DNA of 17,260 bases from Bacteroidota bacterium (GCA_021796135.1 JAJYOQ010000029.1:1-17260), one strand, 5' to 3'. Positions 6,536 through 14,406 are shown, numbered from the stretch's first letter. Notes: generated by a model not told the origin, from the letters alone. Program-made: numbers and translations.

Positions 6536-7684
6536 TTGAAGAATAAATTTTTCCTATTTATTTTTTTAATAGTGATTATGTTTGCGATTAAACCTTGCAA
6601 TATAAAAGCTCAAAATTTTAAATTTGCAGCTATGTCGGACAGCAGAGGAGATTACGAAGGAGTAAATCAGCCTGTATTATCGGCTTTAATTAATCATCTT
6701 TTAAAGAAAAATTCCGATACAAAATTTATAGTATTTCCGGGAGATCTGGTTTCCGGTAATAAATATTCCGCTGATACTACTGAGAAGCAGTTAAATTATT
6801 GGCAGAAAACTATGGCGCCAATTTATAATGATTCAAATATGGTTTGGCCCAAAATATGGGTGTCGGTCGGTAATCATGAAATCCAGAATTCCAAAGATGA
6901 AGGGTTATTCAAAGAGGAATTTCAAAATGTTTTTATGAACGGCCCTGAAGATGAAAAAGGTTTGACGTACTCATTTGATTATGACAAAGTACATTTTGTT
7001 TTTATTACAACTAATCGATGGAATTATAGTGAATCCGATGAAGGGGGAAACAATGACTGGCATTATGTTAAACATCTTGATTGGCTAAATAATGACTTAC
7101 AATCGGCAATACAAAGGGGAAACAAGTACCTTTTTGTAATGGGTCATGAGACTGCTTTTCCAATCGGCGGACACCTTAAAGATGGGCTTCCGAATCTTGG
7201 TAATCACCTTGCACTTCCAATAGACTCAACGCGTAAATGGTATCTAATTCAAAGGGATATGTTTTGGAAAATTCTATCGGAAAATAAAGTGACAGCTTAT
7301 ATTTGCGGACATGAACATTTATATGCGCGGGAATCTATTAACGGGGTTTACCAAATTACTTCCGGAAGTTGCGGAGCTCCTCTTTATTATTTTAATCCTA
7401 CTTCAAATGATGTCAAAAAGAAAAGTTTTGGATGGAGTGAATTCAACTATCAAGAAGCTATCCCATATTATAAAGCACTTAATTATTTTTATGGCCCAGG
7501 TGAAGATTCGCAAGCATCAAAGGATTTTTTTGGTAAACGGGCATTTGTATATGTTACTTTAAATGTAACCCCTGATTTTGTTTATGTAAATACTTATGGA
7601 TGTTACCCCAAAGCAAATTCAGATAGAATTATGGGAAGTAAAATTCAATTACTTGATACTTTTAAAATAAAAAGAAAATTATAA
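6536..7684 (+). CDS. Exported calcineurin-like metallophosphoesterase
   Basis: This is a 382-residue secreted phosphoesterase. The signal peptide has a Lys-rich start, a hydrophobic core at about 5-19 and a probable cut after IKA at 25/26. The metallophosphoesterase signature is in order: SDSRGD at 34-39, FPGDLVSGN at 67-75, VGNHE at 111-115, a metal-binding GHET at 203-206, and CGHEHLY at 258-263. The canonical first motif D-x-H appears here as D-x-R (Asp35, Arg37), a departure also seen in some purple-acid-phosphatase-like branches. The rest of the metal site is intact. The overall layout resembles secreted purple acid phosphatase-like proteins. The start is TTG at 6536, fixed by CGGAG at 6526-6530 with 5 bases of spacing; it is the only start that includes the whole signal peptide. 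Its stop overlaps that of the convergent acyl-CoA synthetase gene by 6 bp. The substrate is unknown. Confidence 0.87.
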   Translation: MKNKFFLFIFLIVIMFAIKPCNIKAQNFKFAAMSDSRGDYEGVNQPVLSALINHLLKKNSDTKFIVFPGDLVSGNKYSADTTEKQLNYWQKTMAPIYNDSNMVWPKIWVSVGNHEIQNSKDEGLFKEEFQNVFMNGPEDEKGLTYSFDYDKVHFVFITTNRWNYSESDEGGNNDWHYVKHLDWLNNDLQSAIQRGNKYLFVMGHETAFPIGGHLKDGLPNLGNHLALPIDSTRKWYLIQRDMFWKILSENKVTAYICGHEHLYARESINGVYQITSGSCGAPLYYFNPTSNDVKKKSFGWSEFNYQEAIPYYKALNYFYGPGEDSQASKDFFGKRAFVYVTLNVTPDFVYVNTYGCYPKANSDRIMGSKIQLLDTFKIKRKL

Positions 7685-9763
7685 TTGAAGATTTAACTTT
7701 ATTCTCGTATCAACAGAATAAATAGAATCATTATCTGAAATAATAACAGGATTAAAATCAAACTCTGAAACTGAAATATTGTCTAATAATAATTGTGCAG
7801 AAGATTTTATTATTTCAACTATTTTGCTCATTTTAACCGGTTTTTCTCCGCGCACTCCTTTAAGTAATAAACCGATTTTTGTTTCGGCAATCATTTCTTC
7901 TATATCAACTTCCGATAAATAAGCAGATCTTAAAGAAGTATCATTAATTATTTCTACGTACTTTCCCCCGCTTCCGAACATAATCATAGGACCAAAGGCA
8001 GGATCTCTAAATCCTCCTATCAGAATTTCAAACCTTGGTTTAATAAACGGCTGAACAATAAATTCATCAAGATGTATTCTCTTCTCTTTAAAGCTTTCAA
8101 GTATTTCCATCTCAGCTTCAAGCAATTCATTTATGTTTTTTATATTAACCTTAACTGCGTTAAACTCTGATTTGTGAATTACATCTTTGGAAATTCCTTT
8201 TAAAACGAGCGGGAACGAAAATTTTTCAATAATCTTATTTATAATCCCCGGCAAAATAATTTCAGTTTTGACAACAGGAATATTATAATGCTTTAATAAT
8301 TTACCTATATCGTCAGTTGACGCAAATTCATTTTTACTTTCAAACAGATATTGATCTGTTTGGTTCGCAGAAAGCCTTTTATATTTCTTCCTGCTCCTTT
8401 GATGGAATAAAATATTTGAGATAACTTCAGCTGGCTCTTCCGGGTTTTTGAATAATGGTTTTTTGTTTTGGGAATTCTTTCGGTAATCTTCCCAAAATTC
8501 AGGCAGGGGCATTACTACCTGATAAATAGGTTTCTGAGATGTAATACTATTTACTGCTTCTATAACACCAATTGCTTTGACCATTACTGGTTCAACAAAA
8601 ATAGATATTATTGCGTCAACATTTTCGTCTTCCAGAAGAATTTTATTAACTTCTTTAAATTGATCTGCAGTTCCAAGCGGAAGTAAATCGACAGGATTGT
8701 TTGTACTTCCATCCGGATGAACAATTTTTTTTAGTTTTAATTTAGTATCATCAGATAATTCAGCGAGAGTTAGATTTTCTTTTGCTAATGAATCAACAGC
8801 TAATATTGATGGTCCTCCGGCATTTGAAACAATCCCAATTTTATTTCCGGCAGGTAACGGAAAATTTTCAAATCCTTTAGAAGTATTAAAAAGTTCATTG
8901 AGATTATTAGCTCTTATAATTCCTAATTGATGAAGAACCGACTCAACAACCCGATCACTGCTGCCGATAGATCCGGTATGTGACGAAGCTGCATTTATAC
9001 CATCTTTTGTTCTGCCAGATTTAAGAATAATAATCGGTTTAGAAAAATTACTTTCAAAGACCATTTTTATAAGATTTTCACCATCAACAAAGCTCTCTAA
9101 ATATAAAGTAAGCGTTTTTATATTATCGTCGGTCTGCCAAAATCTTAAAAGGTCATTTTCATTTATGTCTGCTTTATTTCCGACACTAATGAAATGACAA
9201 AATTTAATATCAGTATTCCTTAATGAATTTAAAACTGCCGCACCTATAGCACCGCTTTGTGAAAGAAATGCAGTTCCGCCTTTTTCGGGCTGTTCAGCGA
9301 CAAAAGTTGCATTTATACTGACCGAATCCATAGTATTAATTACACCCATACAGTTTGGGCCAACTAACCTAGATCCCGATTTCTTTATAATTTCGATAAT
9401 TTTCTTTTCAAGAATTGCTCCTTCTTCGCCTATTTCTCTAAAACCAGCAGTTATAAGAATGATTGATTGAATATCCTTCATAATTAGCTGATTAATTGAG
9501 TCTTCAACAAATTGTTTAGGTACGGCAACTATTGCCAGATCAATTCCTTCAGGTAAATATGAAATTGAATTTAGGCACTTATATCCAAGTATTGTTTCAA
9601 CATTTGGATTGACCGGAAAGATTTCTCCCTTAAATCCAAAATAATTTATTGATTTTAATAGCTCATAGCCAATGGTTTTTTCTTTTGAAGAAGCTCCTAC
9701 TAAAACAATTTTAGATGGATAAAAGAAATTTTTAATTTTTGAATCCATTTTACTATTTCCCAT
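7679..9763 (-). CDS. ADP-forming acetyl/acyl-CoA synthetase, fused alpha-beta subunits
   Basis: This 694-residue enzyme reversibly converts acyl-CoA, ADP and phosphate to the free acid, CoA and ATP, conserving energy in acetate formation (or acetylating in reverse). Domains in order are: a CoA-binding Rossmann domain (about 14-140, KIVLVGASSKEKTIGYEL, then VGPNCMGVIN); two succinyl-CoA-ligase flavodoxin-like domains (about 160-450, GTAFLSQSGAIGAAVL, then GIVSNAGGPSILAVD); and an ATP-grasp_5 domain (about 475-694, FPLVLKGISKDVIHKSE, DPAFGPMIMFGSGGKYVE, EFDFNPVII). The phospho-His is His262 in SSHTGSIGSS; His530 in VIHKSE matches the conserved His of the beta part. The length fits fused ACD proteins. 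A ribosome site (GAAGG) lies 10 bases before the ATG at 9763, but an internal ATG five codons on, preceded by GGGAAA, is an alternative. Protein acetyltransferases of the Pat type have an added GNAT domain, absent here. Confidence 0.93.
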   Translation of the reverse strand: MGNSKMDSKIKNFFYPSKIVLVGASSKEKTIGYELLKSINYFGFKGEIFPVNPNVETILGYKCLNSISYLPEGIDLAIVAVPKQFVEDSINQLIMKDIQSIILITAGFREIGEEGAILEKKIIEIIKKSGSRLVGPNCMGVINTMDSVSINATFVAEQPEKGGTAFLSQSGAIGAAVLNSLRNTDIKFCHFISVGNKADINENDLLRFWQTDDNIKTLTLYLESFVDGENLIKMVFESNFSKPIIILKSGRTKDGINAASSHTGSIGSSDRVVESVLHQLGIIRANNLNELFNTSKGFENFPLPAGNKIGIVSNAGGPSILAVDSLAKENLTLAELSDDTKLKLKKIVHPDGSTNNPVDLLPLGTADQFKEVNKILLEDENVDAIISIFVEPVMVKAIGVIEAVNSITSQKPIYQVVMPLPEFWEDYRKNSQNKKPLFKNPEEPAEVISNILFHQRSRKKYKRLSANQTDQYLFESKNEFASTDDIGKLLKHYNIPVVKTEIILPGIINKIIEKFSFPLVLKGISKDVIHKSEFNAVKVNIKNINELLEAEMEILESFKEKRIHLDEFIVQPFIKPRFEILIGGFRDPAFGPMIMFGSGGKYVEIINDTSLRSAYLSEVDIEEMIAETKIGLLLKGVRGEKPVKMSKIVEIIKSSAQLLLDNISVSEFDFNPVIISDNDSIYSVDTRIKLNLQL

Positions 9764-10102
9764 TAATTTATACCTTCACAATTAAAATCTTTTTAATCAG
9801 GTTAATAAACAAATTATTATTCATTTTATTTTAATTGTATATTAAAATAATTGTTCGCTGCAAAATATAAACATAATTATGATAGATTTTGCCAATATAA
9901 TTATTTCAATTATTATGGAAAAACATTAAAAATAGTTAATTTATGACTAATAAAGATGAATGTTTTGTTTCCGGTCAAATTTTTGTTATTTCTCTTTTAA
10001 CTTTCAGAGTCTTATTTATACCAAAAATAAAAATATTGTTTGAAAAATTCTTTTTTATAAAACCTAAAATTTTTATATTCACTCTGAATATCTCAATTTT
10101 TT
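9764..10102. promoter_or_regulatory. 339-bp divergent intergenic region between the ADP-forming synthetase and pcrB genes
   Basis: No convincing gene is present. The main structure is an all-A/T inverted repeat: TTATTTTAAT at 9826-9835 and ATTAAAATAA at 9841-9850, 10-bp perfect arms around the 5-base centre TGTAT, 62 bp from the synthetase start. A second, perfect palindrome CATAATTATG follows about 20 bp further on. These are plausible operator or promoter-proximal sites, but the whole gap is very AT-rich. Both flanking genes must have promoters here, yet I cannot assign -35/-10 pairs with confidence. Confidence 0.35.
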
Positions 10103-10861
10103 ATGAAAATATATAATTATTTACAAAATACCATTCAAAATAAGGGCGCTGCCTATTTGGTTTTGTTGGATCCGGATAAAGAATTTGGCGATAAATTAGA
10201 TAAATTTATCCGTCATTGCGAAATGTCAGGAGTTGACGGATTCCTTGTCGGCGGAAGTTTATTGGTAGACGGTAATTTTAACTACTTCATTGAGCAAGTT
10301 AAACTTGCTACTAATTTACCGGTTATAATTTTTCCCGGCAGTGTCAATCAAATTTCACCAAAAGCAGATGCAATTCTTTTTATTTCGGTAGTAAGCGGTA
10401 GAAATGCAGAACATCTTATCGGGAAACATGTTATTGCTGCACCTATGCTTAAAAATTTCAATCTTGAACCAATTTCTACGGGATATATAATTGTTGAGTC
10501 CGGAGCTATGACTACTGCTGAATATATGAGCGGAAGCTTACCGTTGCCTAGGAATAAACCCGGAATTGCAGCTGCAACTGCATTAGCTGCCGAATATCTT
10601 GGAATGAAGTTAGTCTATCTCGAAGCAGGTTCGGGAGCAGACCAATCTGTTCCTAATGAAATGATTAAAGCCGTTTCAGAAATTTGTTCAATACCAGTAA
10701 TTGTTGGAGGCGGCATCCGTAATCCGCAAACCGCTAAAGAAAAGGTCGAAAGCGGAGCTAAAGTAATAGTAACAGGTAATTTTTTCGAACATCAAGAGAA
10801 TTGGAACCTTATAAAAGAATTTGCTGAAGCCGTACATTTCAAACTAGTGCCAACCATTTAA
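10103..10861 (+). CDS. Geranylgeranylglyceryl/heptaprenylglyceryl phosphate synthase family protein (PcrB/GGGPS)
   Basis: Enzymes of this family join a polyprenyl diphosphate to sn-glycerol 1-phosphate, making the first ether bond of archaeal-type lipids. The 252-residue sequence is a TIM barrel with all family marks: LVLLDPDKEF at 19-28 (Asp23 and Asp25, metal/diphosphate region), GFLVGGSLL at 46-54, IIFPGS at 75-80, VYLEAGSGAD at 171-180, VIVGGGIRNPQ at 199-209 and VIVTGNFFE at 221-229. These last glycine-rich loops bind the phosphate. The length and the sequence around YLEAGSGA resemble the group II enzymes of Bacteroidota and some archaea. Prenyl chain length cannot be read from the sequence by eye. 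No Shine-Dalgarno sequence precedes the ATG, but the N-terminus has the usual family start. The gmhA-like gene follows after 7 bp, so the two form an operon. Confidence 0.9.
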   Translation: MKIYNYLQNTIQNKGAAYLVLLDPDKEFGDKLDKFIRHCEMSGVDGFLVGGSLLVDGNFNYFIEQVKLATNLPVIIFPGSVNQISPKADAILFISVVSGRNAEHLIGKHVIAAPMLKNFNLEPISTGYIIVESGAMTTAEYMSGSLPLPRNKPGIAAATALAAEYLGMKLVYLEAGSGADQSVPNEMIKAVSEICSIPVIVGGGIRNPQTAKEKVESGAKVIVTGNFFEHQENWNLIKEFAEAVHFKLVPTI

Positions 10862-10868
10862 GAGGAAT

Positions 10869-11450
10869 ATGGATAAAAAAAAGTTTGCCTTAGATTCGCT
10901 AAATGAAAGTTCTGAAACAAAAATAAAAATCAGGAATGAATGTTTAGATGATATTATATCAGCAACAAACATTTTAGTCGAAGCATATAAAAATGGGAAA
11001 AAACTTTTACTTTGCGGTAACGGCGGCAGTGCAGCAGACTGTCAGCATATTGCTACTGAATTAATGATTAGACTTAACCATAAAATTAATCGCCCAGCTT
11101 TAGCAGCAATAGCTCTTACCACAGACTCTTCAAATTTAACTGCAGGAGGCAATGACATTGGTTATGAAAACGTTTTTGCACGAAATGTTGAAGGACTAGG
11201 CAATCCCGGAGATATTCTTCTTGCAATTTCTACTAGCGGGAATTCTCCAAATGTAGTTAAAGCAATTGAAATGGCACATTCGAAAGGAATGAAAGCAATA
11301 GGCTTTTTGGGAGGAAACGGCGGGAAAATAAAGTCAATTGTAGACCAGCCTATAATTGTTCCTTCAAATAATACACAGCGCATTCAGGAAGGTCATATTA
11401 CAATTGCACATATTATTTGCGAATTGACTGAAAGTGAACTTTTTGGTTAA
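10869..11450 (+). CDS. gmhA: Phosphoheptose isomerase (sedoheptulose 7-phosphate isomerase), SIS domain
   Basis: The family converts sedoheptulose 7-phosphate to D-glycero-manno-heptose 7-phosphate, the first step towards ADP- or GDP-heptose for LPS or other surface glycans. The 193-residue length equals the family norm. Visible motifs are LLLCGNGGSAADCQHIATEL at 46-65 with the zinc/catalytic pair His60 and Glu64; the substrate loops ALTTDSSNLTAGGNDIGYENVFARNVEG and AISTSGNSPNV; and RIQEGHITIAHIICEL near the end with Gln173 and His181, matching the metal ligands of E. coli GmhA. DiaA-type SIS proteins lack these ligands, so true isomerase activity is likely. AGAGGA at 10861-10866 overlaps the pcrB stop and leaves only 2 bases before the ATG, an unusually tight spacing; no better in-frame start exists. 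No other heptose-pathway gene is in the window. Confidence 0.9.
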   Translation: MDKKKFALDSLNESSETKIKIRNECLDDIISATNILVEAYKNGKKLLLCGNGGSAADCQHIATELMIRLNHKINRPALAAIALTTDSSNLTAGGNDIGYENVFARNVEGLGNPGDILLAISTSGNSPNVVKAIEMAHSKGMKAIGFLGGNGGKIKSIVDQPIIVPSNNTQRIQEGHITIAHIICELTESELFG

Positions 11451-11464
11451 TAGCTGGAAGATTC

Positions 11465-12019
11465 CTATTTAGAATCGTCTCTCACCCACGATATCTTATC
11501 ACCTACTTTTACTTTATTTTTATCCGTAAATCCGGAATTAACTTCAATCACATACCTGGCAGGTGCATTTGAAGAGTACGTCTGATCAGATAAAGTACTT
11601 GTAGCATGTTGAATTGTAACTATATTATTCATTGAGTTCACAAAGATCATATCAAGCGGAATATAAGTATTCCTCATCCAGAAATTCTGTATTGTATCGG
11701 CAGGGAAAATGAAAAGCATTCCCTGATTTTCTTCCATACTTTTACGAAACATTAATCCAAGTTCACGGTCAAAATCATTATCGGCAATCTGAATATCGAT
11801 TTTGGTTTCCGGTTTATGGTTTGTTGAATCTAAAAAAGTTAATTCTCCGTCTTTTCTGAACATAAATTCTTTATTCGTTTTTTCTTTCTTTGGAAGAAAG
11901 GAAATTATTAAAAAAATAATTATTAATGCAACTATTAAAGCAGGAATAATTTTATGTTTATCTAATGTCCTTTTTTTTAAATCTGATTGTACCTGTTTAT
12001 TTCTTTCGTTCTTTTGCAT
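11465..12019 (-). CDS. Membrane-anchored DUF192 protein
   Basis: This is a 184-residue protein. A basic, charged N-terminus (1-23) is followed by one membrane span (about 24-42, IIPALIVALIIIFLIISFLP). The rest is a DUF192 domain at about 60-180, most likely outside the cytoplasmic membrane. The domain is recognised by IQIADNDFDRELGLMFRKSM, then QGMLFIFPADTIQNFWMRNT and PLDMIFVN, and ends with VIEVNSGFTDKNKVKVGDKI. The family's function is not established; the conserved tryptophan-methionine strand and the glycine-rich ending are structural hallmarks. The positive N-terminal segment fits an N-in, C-out anchor rather than a cleaved signal. The gene ends 14 bp from the convergent gmhA stop and starts 114 bp from the divergent hydrolase gene. 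AGG lies about 9 bases before the ATG. Role unknown. Confidence 0.85.
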   Translation of the reverse strand: MQKNERNKQVQSDLKKRTLDKHKIIPALIVALIIIFLIISFLPKKEKTNKEFMFRKDGELTFLDSTNHKPETKIDIQIADNDFDRELGLMFRKSMEENQGMLFIFPADTIQNFWMRNTYIPLDMIFVNSMNNIVTIQHATSTLSDQTYSSNAPARYVIEVNSGFTDKNKVKVGDKISWVRDDSK

Positions 12020-12043
12020 TTTTTCTACCTAATTTTTTAATAA

Positions 12044-12056
12044 TTTGTCGAACAAA
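12044..12056. promoter_or_regulatory. Small inverted repeat in the divergent DUF192-hydrolase gap
   Basis: TTTGT and ACAAA flank CGA, giving a 13-bp near-palindrome in the 114-bp gap between two divergent starts. It lies 25 bp from the DUF192 start and 78 bp from the hydrolase start. It could be an operator, but it is short and could be chance. Confidence 0.2.
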
Positions 12057-12133
12057 CATATAAAATTTTTCTCATAACAAAATTATCTCTTTTATACTTA
12101 ATTTTCATTAATTAAAAAATATTTTATAGGACA

Positions 12134-12970
12134 ATGGAACCAAGAATTATTGACCGGCTTAAAATTAGTTTAAGTGATACACAAACAAAAATGCTAATAA
12201 GCGGCTGGGGAAAAGATGTTTATGAAAGCACTGTTGTTGAAAAAATAGTTTACAATTCCGATAATTTAAAAGTAAAAGGATATATTGCCTATCCGGAGGA
12301 TCAATCACGCAAATATCCTTGCATTATTTGGAATAGAGGCGGAGTCAGAAACAGCGGTGCAATTGATAGTTTTACAGCGCGGGGAATATTTGGACAAATA
12401 GCAAGTTGGGGTTATGTTGTTTTTGCATCTCAATATAGGGGTAATGCAGGAGGAGAAGGAAGTGAACAGCTGGGAGGTATAGAAGTAAACGATATAACAA
12501 ATTTAATCCCTTTAGCCAAGGAAATTAGTTTTGCAGATAAAGACAAATGGGGAATCGAGGGATGGAGCCGCGGTGGAATGATGACTTTTCTAACGTTACA
12601 AAGAATAAATATTTTTAAATGCGCTGTCTTAGTGGGGGCAATTTCTAATTTCAGACAACATTTTGAAAAAAATTCACAATCGATTGCCCTTTATAAAGAA
12701 TTAATCGGAAATACTAATATAGAGGAAGAAATAAAAAAACGATCGGCAATTAATTTTGTCGACAATCTTCCTAAAATTCCTTTTTTATTAGCACACGGAG
12801 TTGATGATACGATAGTACCTCCTTTGCAATCTATTGAAATCTCTAGGAAAATGATTTCCTTGGGCATTCCTCACAGATTAATTCTTTTTGAAGGCGGCGA
12901 TCATTTTTTAAAGAATCACCGGAAAGAATTGGACAATATGAGACGAGATTGGTATAAAAAGTATTTGTAA
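12134..12970 (+). CDS. Alpha/beta hydrolase, prolyl-oligopeptidase (S9)/dienelactone-hydrolase-like
   Basis: This is a 278-residue serine hydrolase with no signal peptide, so probably cytosolic. The nucleophile elbow is GWSRGG at 143-148 with Ser145. The acid is probably Asp225 in LLAHGVDDTIVP, and the base His257 in LFEGGDHFLK. The oxyanion-hole region reads IIWNRGGVRN, and the strand SWGYVVFASQYRGNAGGEG matches S9-type peptidases and acyl-peptide hydrolases. These proteins normally have an N-terminal beta-propeller. Here only about 40 residues precede the hydrolase core, so it is a single-domain member and entry to the active site is not gated by a propeller. The substrate (peptide, ester or other) cannot be told. 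AGGA at 12128-12131 lies only 2 bases before the ATG; the alternative starts would cut into the fold. It ends 23 bp from the convergent lpdA stop. Confidence 0.86.
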   Translation: MEPRIIDRLKISLSDTQTKMLISGWGKDVYESTVVEKIVYNSDNLKVKGYIAYPEDQSRKYPCIIWNRGGVRNSGAIDSFTARGIFGQIASWGYVVFASQYRGNAGGEGSEQLGGIEVNDITNLIPLAKEISFADKDKWGIEGWSRGGMMTFLTLQRINIFKCAVLVGAISNFRQHFEKNSQSIALYKELIGNTNIEEEIKKRSAINFVDNLPKIPFLLAHGVDDTIVPPLQSIEISRKMISLGIPHRLILFEGGDHFLKNHRKELDNMRRDWYKKYL

Positions 12971-12993
12971 ACCAAGTTTGCAAAAATAAAAAT

Positions 12994-14406
12994 CTATTTC
13001 TTAGGTTTATACATATGAGTACTCTGTCCAAAGAAAACTTCAGCAGATTCCATTATAGTCTCGGATAAAGTCGGGTGAGGATGAATTGTCAACTTTAGAT
13101 CTGTCACATTAGCACCCATTTCAATCGCTAAAACTCCCTCAGCAATAAGCTCTCCGGCTCCGGGTCCGCAAATACCCATTCCAAGTATTCTTTGATCAGC
13201 AGGATCAATAATCAATTTTGTAACTCCGTCACTTCTGTCAAGAGTAGTTGCTCTCCCGGAAGCAGCCCAGGGAAATTTTGCGATATCATATTTAATGTTT
13301 TTTTCTTTTGCTTGATTTTCAGTCAGTCCTGCCCAAGCTATTTCCGGATCAGTAAACACAACTGCGGGAATCGCCTTTGGCTCAAAAGCCACTATATGAC
13401 CTGCAATTGCTTCTACGGCTACTCTGCCTTCGTGTGAAGCTTTATGAGCGAGCATCGGTTCACCGGCAATATCCCCAATTGCATAAATATTCGTATCTGA
13501 TGTTTGCATTTGTTCATTTACAATAATCCAGCCCCGTTGATTTACACTCACCTTAGTATTATCTAATCCCAAACCCCTGACATCAGGTTTACGCCCAATT
13601 GACATTAGAACATAATCATAAGATTGGTCAATAATTTTACCGTCAGCTGTCTGAATTTTAACAATTATACTTTCTCCCTGTTCCTTTAATTCAAGAACTT
13701 TCGAACTGAGCAAAATTTTATCAAATTTTTTCTGTATATTTTTTGCAAGAAAAGATACTAAATCTCTATCAGCCCCGGGTAATAATCCAGGCGTCATTTC
13801 GACTACCGAAACTTTTGTGCCAAGAGCATGATAAACAGATCCTAATTCTAATCCAATATATCCGCCGCCTATTACCAATAGGCTTTTAGGAATCTCTGGC
13901 AAATCAAGTGCTGTTGTCGAATTTAAAACCCTCTTACTGTTAATATTTAATGCTGGTATTTCAGTTATGACAGAGCCGGTAGCTATAATAACTTTATCAA
14001 ATTTTATATCTAAACTACTTCCGTCAACCTTATCAACTTTTATCGTTGTCGAATTAGTAAATCTTGCTGTGCCAACGATATAATGAATTTTTCTTTGTTT
14101 CGAAAGAATCCCCAGTCCGCCGGTAAGTTTGGCAACAACACTGTTTTTCCACTCTCGTAATTTATTTAAATCAATATTAGGCTTAGAAAACTCTATTCCC
14201 CAATTTTTAGCTTCTTCCGCTTCATTAATTAATTTTGCAACATGAAGCAGAGCCTTAGAGGGAATGCAGCCGCGGTACAAACAAACTCCGCCGGGATTTG
14301 CCGCTTTATCTATTAGAGTAACTTCCATACCAAGGTCAGCAGCAAAGAATGCCGCAGCATAGCCTCCGGGTCCAGCACCGATAACTACTATATTTTTATT
14401 TTCCAT
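12994..14406 (-). CDS. lpdA: Dihydrolipoyl dehydrogenase (E3)
   Basis: This FAD enzyme re-oxidises the dihydrolipoyl arms of 2-oxoacid dehydrogenase complexes and passes electrons to NAD. Its 470 residues match the family. The N-terminal FAD motif is VVIGAGPGGYAAAFFAADLG at 7-26. The redox-active disulfide is Cys42-Cys47 in GGVCLYRGCIPSK; the usual form is GGTCLNxGCIPSK, so Val and Leu-Tyr are mild variants. The NAD motif is LLVIGGGYIGLELGSVYHALG, and the second FAD contact is IYAIGDIAGEPMLAHKASHEG. The C-terminal catalytic His444-Glu449 pair lies in HPHPTLSE, supplied in trans to the other monomer. There is no fused lipoyl domain. It is the last gene of the aceE-aceF-lpdA operon, 61 bp after aceF, with only a poor ribosome site, so it may be translated less than aceF or have its own signals. 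Confidence 0.95.
   Translation of the reverse strand: MENKNIVVIGAGPGGYAAAFFAADLGMEVTLIDKAANPGGVCLYRGCIPSKALLHVAKLINEAEEAKNWGIEFSKPNIDLNKLREWKNSVVAKLTGGLGILSKQRKIHYIVGTARFTNSTTIKVDKVDGSSLDIKFDKVIIATGSVITEIPALNINSKRVLNSTTALDLPEIPKSLLVIGGGYIGLELGSVYHALGTKVSVVEMTPGLLPGADRDLVSFLAKNIQKKFDKILLSSKVLELKEQGESIIVKIQTADGKIIDQSYDYVLMSIGRKPDVRGLGLDNTKVSVNQRGWIIVNEQMQTSDTNIYAIGDIAGEPMLAHKASHEGRVAVEAIAGHIVAFEPKAIPAVVFTDPEIAWAGLTENQAKEKNIKYDIAKFPWAASGRATTLDRSDGVTKLIIDPADQRILGMGICGPGAGELIAEGVLAIEMGANVTDLKLTIHPHPTLSETIMESAEVFFGQSTHMYKPKK

Noticed and set aside
7311..7562. 83-codon plus-strand ORF inside the metallophosphoesterase gene
   Set aside because: A different frame of a gene whose GHEH motif and C-terminal part lie in the main frame; no sign that the main frame is broken here.
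9768..9824. 18-residue minus-strand ORF just before the ADP-forming synthetase, a possible leader peptide
   Set aside because: No ribosome site upstream, no run of a regulatory amino acid and no alternative hairpins that would suggest attenuation.
9943..10116. 57-codon plus-strand ORF running into the start of the pcrB gene
   Set aside because: No ribosome site, a product dominated by Phe, Ile and Lys as expected of random AT-rich DNA, no recognisable motif, and it overlaps the pcrB start in another frame.
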